Source: an uncultured Clostridium sp.
Lineage (GTDB): Bacteria > Bacillota > Clostridia > Peptostreptococcales > Peptostreptococcaceae
Length of the DNA stretch: 50,619 nt
Assembly: GCA_900557165.1 (NCBI GenBank)
Contig: USRS01000004.1
Location: 1-50,619, forward strand
Reading direction: 5' to 3'
A program made the position numbers and the translations under genes. Positions 44,593 to 50,619 of this stretch are shown here, piece after piece; the stretch's first letter is position 1, and every line of letters starts with the position of its first letter. The notes under the pieces are model-generated. The model was given only the letters and a program-made list of their open reading frames with translations. It searched no databases and was not told where the DNA came from.

Positions 44593-46875
44593 ATGTTAAA
44601 AGTTTTTAAGTATTTAAAAAAGTCTAGCTTTATAATTTTTATAATTATATTGTTATTAGCAGGTCAAGCTAGTTGTGAATTATCTTTACCAACATATACA
44701 TCAAATATTATTAATATTGGTATACAGCAAGGTGGTATAGAAAATTCAGTTCCAGATGTTATAAGAAAATCAGCAATGGATAATTTGTTTATTTTCTTGA
44801 ATAAAAAAGATAAAGACACTGTTTTAGATAATTATAAGTTATTGAGCAAAGATTCTTTAAGCAGTGAAGATTATAAGACATATAAAGAGTCATACCCTGC
44901 ATTAAAAGATGAAGAATTATATTTATTAAATACAAAAGATAAAGAAAAAATAGAAAAATTAGATAATATACTTGCTAAACCAGAATTAATAGTATATGGA
45001 TTAGAAAGTAATGATGAATCAAGTAAAATGATTCAAGAACAAATGAAAAATAACATGAATTCTAATATTCCATCAGGAAATGTGCCAAATGGTTCTGAGA
45101 ATATGGAAAATATGGATATGTTTACTTTATTAGAATCTATGCCACAATCTCAAAGAGATAAACTTATTGAAGAGATGGATAATAAGTTAGTAGACTTACC
45201 TGAAGCAATGATTAGCCAAGGTGCTGTATCTTTTGTTAAAGGTGAATATAGTGATATAGGAATAGATACAAATAATTTACAAACTAAATATATAATAACT
45301 ACAGGACTAAAAATGTTAGGAATAACAGTTCTTAGTATGGTTGCTTCCATAACAGTTGGATTCTTAGCGTCTAGAGTAGCTGCATCATTAGGTCGTACTT
45401 TAAGAAGTAAGACTTTTGAAAAAGTAATGAGATTTTCTAGTAAAGAAATGACAGAGTTTTCAACAGCGTCATTAATTACTCGTAGTACAAATGATATACA
45501 ACAAATACAACAAATGACAGTTATGATGTTAAGAATGGTATTCTTTGCACCATTTATGGCTATTGGTGGTATATATAAAGCTTTAACTACAAATGTATCC
45601 ATGTCATGGGTTATAGGTGTAGCAGTTTTATGTGTTGTACTTATAGTAGCAGTATTATTTACAACAGTAATGCCTAGATTTAAAGTATTACAAAATCTAG
45701 TTGATAAATTAAATTTAGTAACAAGAGAGATATTAACAGGACTTCCTGTTATACGTGCATTTAGTACAGAAAGATTTGAAGAAAACAGATTTGATGGAGT
45801 TAATAAAGATTTAACAAAAGTAAATATGTTTGTAAATAGAATGATGTCTTGCATGATGCCAATGATGATGTTTGTTATGAATGCCATATCTGTATTAATA
45901 GTTTGGGTAGGTGCAAAAAATATAGATACAGGTGCTATGCAAGTTGGGGATATGATGGCATTTATTCAATATACTATGCAAATAGTAATGTCATTCTTAA
46001 TGATATCAGCAGTATCTATTATGATACCAAGAGCGAGTGTATCGGCTAAGCGTGTTAATGAAGTTTTAGAAAAAGACATTATAATAAAAGAAGATGAAAA
46101 ACCTAAAGCTTTTGATGAAAGCAAAAAAGGTTTAGTTGAATTTAAAAATGTTTCATTCCAATATCCAGATGCTGATGAAAAAATAATTCATAATATAAGC
46201 TTTACAGCTAAACCAGGTGAAACAACAGCATTTATAGGAAGTACAGGTAGTGGTAAATCTACACTTATTAATTTAATACCGAGATTCCATGATGTAACGG
46301 AAGGGTCTATTAGTGTTGATGGTGTTAATATTAAAGATGTATCCACTCATGATTTAAGAGAAAAAATTGGATATGTTCCACAAAAAGGAATATTATTCTC
46401 AGGAACAATAGATTCTAACTTAAGATATGGTAATAAAGATGCTTCAGAAGATGATATAATAAGAGCTGCTAAAATTGCTCAATCAATAGATTTTATCAAT
46501 GATAAAGAAGATAAATTTGATTCGGAAATAGCACAAGGTGGTTCAAACGTATCTGGTGGACAAAAACAAAGATTATCTATTGCTAGGGCAATAGCAAAAG
46601 ATCCAGAAATCTTTATATTTGATGATAGTTTCTCTGCTCTAGATTTTAAAACTGATGCAAAACTTCGTAAAGCATTAAAATCAGAAACAAAAGATGCAAC
46701 AGTATTAATAGTAGCTCAAAGAATAAGTACTATTTTAGATGCTGATCAAATAGTTGTTTTAGATGAAGGTAGAGTAGTTGGAATAGGAAAACACAATGAA
46801 CTTCTAAAAAATTGTGAAGTGTATAAAGAAATAGCATTATCACAACTTTCAAAGGAGGAATTAGATAATGAGTAG
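44593..46875 (+). CDS. ABC exporter half-transporter A, with large extracytoplasmic insert and degenerate Walker B Glu
   Basis: A 760-residue fused membrane/ATPase subunit. After the first transmembrane helix (about 11-33) there is an extracytoplasmic insert of roughly 190 residues (about 40-230), rich in Asn/Met/Ser in its middle, before TM2; the rest is a six-TM exporter fold. The ATPase has Walker A GSTGSGKST, a canonical signature VSGGQKQRLS and Walker B FIFDDSFSALD, where the catalytic Glu is Asp. This matches the degenerate half of heterodimeric exporters such as BmrCD or TM287/288. It overlaps the next gene by 8 bp. Confidence 0.94.
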   Translation: MLKVFKYLKKSSFIIFIIILLLAGQASCELSLPTYTSNIINIGIQQGGIENSVPDVIRKSAMDNLFIFLNKKDKDTVLDNYKLLSKDSLSSEDYKTYKESYPALKDEELYLLNTKDKEKIEKLDNILAKPELIVYGLESNDESSKMIQEQMKNNMNSNIPSGNVPNGSENMENMDMFTLLESMPQSQRDKLIEEMDNKLVDLPEAMISQGAVSFVKGEYSDIGIDTNNLQTKYIITTGLKMLGITVLSMVASITVGFLASRVAASLGRTLRSKTFEKVMRFSSKEMTEFSTASLITRSTNDIQQIQQMTVMMLRMVFFAPFMAIGGIYKALTTNVSMSWVIGVAVLCVVLIVAVLFTTVMPRFKVLQNLVDKLNLVTREILTGLPVIRAFSTERFEENRFDGVNKDLTKVNMFVNRMMSCMMPMMMFVMNAISVLIVWVGAKNIDTGAMQVGDMMAFIQYTMQIVMSFLMISAVSIMIPRASVSAKRVNEVLEKDIIIKEDEKPKAFDESKKGLVEFKNVSFQYPDADEKIIHNISFTAKPGETTAFIGSTGSGKSTLINLIPRFHDVTEGSISVDGVNIKDVSTHDLREKIGYVPQKGILFSGTIDSNLRYGNKDASEDDIIRAAKIAQSIDFINDKEDKFDSEIAQGGSNVSGGQKQRLSIARAIAKDPEIFIFDDSFSALDFKTDAKLRKALKSETKDATVLIVAQRISTILDADQIVVLDEGRVVGIGKHNELLKNCEVYKEIALSQLSKEELDNE

Positions 46876-48727
46876 AGAAGGAAATAGACAAGGAATGCCT
46901 AGGGGTCCAATGGGCGGAGGACGTGGAATGAGAGGTCCAGCAGAAAAAGCAAAAGACTTTAAAGGTACTATGAAAACTTTAGCTTCTTACTTAGCTAAAT
47001 ATAAATTATCTATCATAATAGTATTTATATTTGCTATAGGAAGTGTTACATTTTCTGTAATAGGACCTAAAATTTTAGGTAAGGCGACTACAGAAATATT
47101 CAATGGATTAGTAAGTAAAGTATCTGGTAGTGGAAAAGGTATAGATTTTGATGCTATAAAAAAAATACTAATATCTTTAATTATATTATATGTAATAAGT
47201 ACTGTATTTTCATTTGTACAAGGATTTGTAATGAGTGGAATATCACAAAAAGTTGCGTATAATTTAAGAGATGAATTAGTAAAGAAATTAAATAGATTAC
47301 CTATGAAATACTTTGATACAAAAACTCATGGTGAAGTTTTATCTAGATTTACAAATGATATAGATACATTAGCTCAAAGTTTAAATCAAAGTTTAACACA
47401 AATAATAACTTCAATAACAACTTTAGTTGGTGTATTTATAATGATGTTATCTATAAGTGTAGTAATGACTTTTAGTGCCTTAATAGTTATACCAATATCA
47501 TTATTTTTAATATCATTCATTATAAAAAGATCTCAAAAATTCTTTAAAAGTCAACAAGAATTTTTAGGGCAAGTTAATGGTCAAGTTGAAGAATTATACG
47601 GTGGTCATACTGTTGTTCAAGCATTTAATAGAGAAGAAGAATCTATAAAAGAGTTTAATAAAATAAATGATAAATTATATGATTCAGCATGGAAATCACA
47701 ATTTTTATCAGGTACAATGCAACCATTAATGATGTTTGTTGGTAATTTAAGTTATGTTATAGTTTCTATACTAGGTGGATATTTAGTTATAAAAAACAAA
47801 ATAGAAGTTGGCGATATTCAATCATTTATTCAATATGTGAGAAGTTTCAACCAACCTATTTCACAAATGGCACAGATATCAAATCAATTACAATCTACAG
47901 CAGCTGCTGCAGAGAGAGTATTTGAATTCTTAAACGAAGAGGAAGAAGATGTTACAGTGGAAAATCCTATTAGTATAGAAGGATTACAAGGTAGAATAGA
48001 CTTCCAAAATGTTAGATTTGGATATGATGAAAATAGAACTATAATAAAAGACTTTACTGCTCATGTAAAACCTGGTCAAAAAGTAGCTTTAGTTGGTCCT
48101 ACTGGAGCAGGAAAAAGTACAATGATAAAATTATTAATGAGATTCTATGATGTCAACTCAGGAGCAATACTAGTAGATGGACATAATATAAAAGATTTTA
48201 ATAGAAGCGAATTAAGAGAATTATTTGGTATGGTGCTACAAGATACGTGGTTATTTAGTGGTTCTATAAAAGAAAACATAAGATATGGTAGATTAGATGC
48301 TACAGATGAAGAAGTAATAGAAGCGTCAAAAGCAGCTCATGTTCATCACTTTATAAAAACTCTACCAGATGGATACAATATGCTACTAAATGAAGAATCT
48401 AGTAATATATCTCAAGGCCAAAAACAATTATTAACTATAGCACGTGCCATATTAGCAGACCCAAAAATATTAATACTAGATGAAGCAACAAGTTCTGTTG
48501 ATACAAGAACTGAACTTTTAATTCAAAAAGCTATGGATAATCTAATGGAAGGAAGAACTAGTTTCGTAATTGCTCATAGATTATCAACTATAAGAGATGC
48601 AGATTTAATTTTAGTAATTAATGATGGAGACATAGTGGAACAAGGAAATCACGAAGAACTATTAGCTAAAAATGGATTCTATGCAAACTTATATAATTCA
48701 CAATTTGCAGAGAAAGAAGCTATGTAA
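46868..48727 (+). CDS. ABC exporter half-transporter B, catalytic Walker B
   Basis: A 619-residue partner of the preceding gene. It starts with a Gly/Arg/Met-rich cytoplasmic tail (1-30), then six TM helices and an ATPase with Walker A GPTGAGKST, Walker B LILDEATSSVD with the catalytic Glu, and a degenerate signature ISQGQKQLL in place of LSGGQ. Its Walker sites therefore pair with the good signature of subunit A to make one full ATP site. AAAGGAGG inside the upstream gene gives coupled translation. Drug or peptide export is likely; the substrate is unknown. Confidence 0.94.
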   Translation: MSREGNRQGMPRGPMGGGRGMRGPAEKAKDFKGTMKTLASYLAKYKLSIIIVFIFAIGSVTFSVIGPKILGKATTEIFNGLVSKVSGSGKGIDFDAIKKILISLIILYVISTVFSFVQGFVMSGISQKVAYNLRDELVKKLNRLPMKYFDTKTHGEVLSRFTNDIDTLAQSLNQSLTQIITSITTLVGVFIMMLSISVVMTFSALIVIPISLFLISFIIKRSQKFFKSQQEFLGQVNGQVEELYGGHTVVQAFNREEESIKEFNKINDKLYDSAWKSQFLSGTMQPLMMFVGNLSYVIVSILGGYLVIKNKIEVGDIQSFIQYVRSFNQPISQMAQISNQLQSTAAAAERVFEFLNEEEEDVTVENPISIEGLQGRIDFQNVRFGYDENRTIIKDFTAHVKPGQKVALVGPTGAGKSTMIKLLMRFYDVNSGAILVDGHNIKDFNRSELRELFGMVLQDTWLFSGSIKENIRYGRLDATDEEVIEASKAAHVHHFIKTLPDGYNMLLNEESSNISQGQKQLLTIARAILADPKILILDEATSSVDTRTELLIQKAMDNLMEGRTSFVIAHRLSTIRDADLILVINDGDIVEQGNHEELLAKNGFYANLYNSQFAEKEAM

Positions 48728-48745
48728 TATAAATAAAATATATAA

Positions 48746-48790
48746 TAAAAAAGCACCTTGAGTATAATAATTATATTCAAGGTGTTTTTG
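48746..48790 (+). terminator. Terminator after the ABC exporter operon
   Basis: AAAAAGCACCTTGAGTATAA and TTATATTCAAGGTGTTTTT pair with wobbles around a short loop, then a T run. Confidence 0.88.
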
Positions 48791-48879
48791 GTTATATTAA
48801 TATGGTTGAAGCTTTATAATAAATAATATATTATAAAAATGGTGAGTAATAAAAAGACATTTTATATGGAGGATTTAAA

Positions 48880-49710
48880 ATGAAAGAAAAAGTTAGGGAA
48901 TTATCTAATGGAGTAAAAATACCTGTTGTAGGTTTTGGTACATATAAATTAGAAAATGATAATGATGAAGTTTGCAATATGGTAAAAGAGGCCATAAAGG
49001 CAGGATATAGAAGTATAGATACAGCATCATTTTATGATAATGAAGAAGGTGTAGGTAAGGGGATTACACAATCTGGAATTAATAGAGAAGAGTTATTTAT
49101 AACTACTAAAGTTTGGCCTGATGATGATGGTTATGAAAATACAATGAAAGCCTTTGAAAAATCTCTAAGTAAATTAAATTTAGATTATATAGATTTATAT
49201 TTAGTTCATTGGCCAACTGAAAAAATAAAAGATACATGGAGGGCATTAGAAGATTTATATAGACAAAAGAAAGTTAGGGCTATTGGTGTTTGTAATTGTA
49301 CTATTGAACAATTAGAATCAATTATAGAGTTTGCAAATATAAATCCCATGGTTAATCAAGTGGAATTACATCCAAATCGCAGTGAAAAAGAATTAATTAA
49401 AGTTTGTAAAAGACATAATATTGTTGTAGAGGCATGGAGTCCAATAATGAGAGGACAACTTATGTCTAATGAAATAATTAAAGAATTAGCAAAAAAATAT
49501 AATAAAAGTGAAGCTCAAATTATATTAAGATGGCATTTACAAAACAATGTTATAGCCATTCCAAAAACAAGTTCACCAAGCAGAATTAAAGAGAACTTAG
49601 ACATATTTGATTTTAATATTTCAAAGGAAGATATGAAAAAAATAGACTCTTTAAATACTGGTGAAAGAATGAAACCGCAAAAATATGAAAATTTATATAA
49701 AGTAATATAA
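48880..49710 (+). CDS. Aldo/keto reductase
   Basis: A 276-residue NADPH-dependent TIM-barrel reductase. The catalytic tetrad is visible: Asp in SIDTASFYDNE with the Tyr in FYDNE, Lys in TTKVWP, and His in LYLVHWP. The C-terminal cofactor segment AIPKTSSPSRIKENL is also present. It resembles Gram-positive glyoxal/methylglyoxal reductases (YvgN-like); the actual substrate is not predictable. TGGAGGAT precedes the ATG. It is monocistronic. Confidence 0.94.
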   Translation: MKEKVRELSNGVKIPVVGFGTYKLENDNDEVCNMVKEAIKAGYRSIDTASFYDNEEGVGKGITQSGINREELFITTKVWPDDDGYENTMKAFEKSLSKLNLDYIDLYLVHWPTEKIKDTWRALEDLYRQKKVRAIGVCNCTIEQLESIIEFANINPMVNQVELHPNRSEKELIKVCKRHNIVVEAWSPIMRGQLMSNEIIKELAKKYNKSEAQIILRWHLQNNVIAIPKTSSPSRIKENLDIFDFNISKEDMKKIDSLNTGERMKPQKYENLYKVI

Positions 49711-49716
49711 TTCAAA

Positions 49717-49746
49717 GAAGAGATTATTTTTTAATCTCTTTTTTTA
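49717..49746 (+). terminator. Terminator after aldo/keto reductase
   Basis: AAGAGATTA and TAATCTCTT around a T5 loop, then T6. Confidence 0.88.
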
Positions 49747-49771
49747 GATAAAATAAAAGATAGGAGAGAAT

Positions 49772-50224
49772 ATGAAAATATTAATAGATGGAGACGGATG
49801 TCCTGTAATAGATATAGCTATAAGTGTGGCAAAAAAATTTAATATAGAAGTAGTAATAATGTGTGATACATCTCATATTTTCAATAAAGAAGGAGCAAAG
49901 ACCATGGTATTTTCAAAAGGTGCTGATTCAGTTGACTTTGCCCTTATAAATTATCTTGAAAAAGAAGATGTTGTAATAACTCAAGATTACGGTTTGGCAG
50001 CCATGGCAATGAATAAAGCATCTTATGTAATAAATCAAAATGGAATGATTTATAATGATGAAAATATAGATAGATTACTTTATAGTAGACATATATCTAA
50101 AAAAATCAGAAAAAGTGGAGGGAAAACAAAAGGACCTAAGAAAAGAACTAAAGAAGACGATATAAACTTTGAAAAAACTTTAAATGAAATTTTAGAATTA
50201 ATTTATTTTTTATGGAAATTATAA
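49772..50224 (+). CDS. YaiI/YqxD family (DUF188, UPF0178) protein
   Basis: A 150-residue protein of the DUF188 family, which has a PIN-like nuclease fold. The opening MKILIDGDGCP, CDTSHIF, the acidic GADSVDFAL, TQDYGLAAMAM and the basic SGGKTKGPKKRT tail are diagnostic. The conserved acidic residues hint at a metal-dependent nuclease, but no activity is established. TAGGAGAG precedes the ATG. It overlaps the frame of the next small gene's upstream region. Confidence 0.92.
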   Translation: MKILIDGDGCPVIDIAISVAKKFNIEVVIMCDTSHIFNKEGAKTMVFSKGADSVDFALINYLEKEDVVITQDYGLAAMAMNKASYVINQNGMIYNDENIDRLLYSRHISKKIRKSGGKTKGPKKRTKEDDINFEKTLNEILELIYFLWKL

Positions 50225-50247
50225 ATTATAAAAGGAGGTCAGGTAAA

Positions 50248-50511
50248 TTGTTATTTGAAAATGAACAGATGATTGTAAAATATATAGAAAATGATAGTGA
50301 CGACCTACATAGTTTTTCCATTGATATAAAAGATTTTGATACGCCGTTAATAAATATAAAATACGATAAGAAAAAACTAAAAATAGTATCAAAGTATATT
50401 GATATAGATGATGACAGAAATGAACCAAAAAACCACGTAGCTTATAAATTAATAGATTTATGTAAATTTGAACTCTATGAAATTTTTGATTTTTTAATTA
50501 AACATAAATAA
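50248..50511 (+). CDS. Hypothetical small acidic protein, TTG start
   Basis: An 87-residue protein that I do not recognise. The frame is open from an ATG at 50212 inside the preceding gene, but AAAGGAGG (50231-50238) lies 9 bp before a TTG at 50248, which is the more likely start. The sequence alternates short hydrophobic strands with acidic stretches (YIENDSDDLHSFSIDIKDFD, YIDIDDDRNEP) and has a helical C-terminus. It is likely co-transcribed with the DUF188 gene. Confidence 0.65.
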   Translation: MLFENEQMIVKYIENDSDDLHSFSIDIKDFDTPLINIKYDKKKLKIVSKYIDIDDDRNEPKNHVAYKLIDLCKFELYEIFDFLIKHK

Positions 50512-50619
50512 AGACCCTATCGAGAGTGTAAATTGATTTGTGCTTTAGAGTAATTTCGCTCCTCTATAGCAATATTATTTACTAATAATATTTCTCATAA
50601 TATGTTAATTATTGATAAT
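50512..50619. other. Window end, non-coding as far as visible
   Basis: No start codon with an SD, no complete hairpin and no recognised motif are seen in these last ~108 bases. Any feature would continue outside the window. Confidence 0.4.

Noticed and set aside
45150..45887. Long open frame on the minus strand inside ABC subunit A (245 codons)
   Set aside because: It lies fully inside a clear ABC exporter gene and has no SD or recognisable protein features; it is a by-product of codon bias.
1..50619. CRISPR arrays, tRNA or rRNA genes, insertion sequences, prophage
   Set aside because: No regular spaced repeats, cloverleaf or rRNA signatures, transposase or phage structural genes were seen; the only mobile element supported is the nrdD intron.

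Overview
The window is AT-rich chromosomal DNA (roughly 27-28% G+C by eye) from a low-GC Gram-positive anaerobe. Several things point to a clostridial, probably Peptostreptococcaceae-like, host (Clostridioides/Paraclostridium/Paeniclostridium relatives): the relA-dtd-MBL hydrolase-hemZ-hisS-aspS order, an oxygen-sensitive class III ribonucleotide reductase, ThyX, formate-THF ligase, an agr peptide with a clostridial tail (PEVPKSL), strong SD sequences and many short U-tailed terminators. Species cannot be fixed from the sequence alone.

Layout. 1-7.5 kb: stringent response and translation block (3' part of relA, dtd, an MBL hydrolase, hemZ, hisS, aspS). 7.5-9.3 kb: a decayed ogt remnant, nfo, and a His/Cys-rich small protein. 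9.5-10.7 kb: a four-cluster ferredoxin and dCMP deaminase. 10.8-16.7 kb: a deoxynucleotide block, with an NrdR-type promoter driving nrdD, then folD, thyX and nrdG. nrdD is split by a group I intron carrying a GIY-YIG homing endonuclease. 16.8-21.1 kb: patatin-like lipase, methyltransferase, cardiolipin synthase. 21.1-25.3 kb: a Nif11-leader-type peptide, a small unknown gene, an agr-like module (orphan membrane protein, agrB, an unlisted 35-codon agrD) and a GGDEF/HD-GYP enzyme. 25.3-31.9 kb: an unknown gene, ptsG with an upstream cre-like site, fhs and a CapA-like protein. 32-35 kb: a pspA-ydjG-ydjI envelope-stress set. 35-38 kb: a winged-helix protein, a candidate small RNA, a CmpB-type membrane protein, a BFD-like protein and a MerR/TipAS regulator with its own 19-bp-spacer promoter. 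38.2-43.8 kb: threonine ammonia-lyase, thioredoxin-like protein plus CoA-disulfide reductase, a GH25 lysozyme with four LysM repeats, and an unknown gene. 44-48.8 kb: MarR regulator with a heterodimeric ABC exporter. 48.9-50.6 kb: aldo/keto reductase, a YaiI/YqxD protein and an unknown small gene.

How the genes connect. NrdD/NrdG make deoxynucleotides anaerobically, dCMP deaminase supplies dUMP, FolD makes the methylene-THF that ThyX uses, and Fhs feeds one-carbon units into the same folate pool. The most notable single observation is the nrdD intron: removing 12268-13523 restores a continuous 709-residue NrdD, and P1, P10, P7 and P8 pairings can be drawn by eye. The other unusual area is 21-25 kb, where peptide-signalling genes (Nif11-type peptide, AgrB/AgrD, an AgrC-like membrane part without a kinase) sit beside a c-di-GMP enzyme with no histidine kinase or response regulator in the window.
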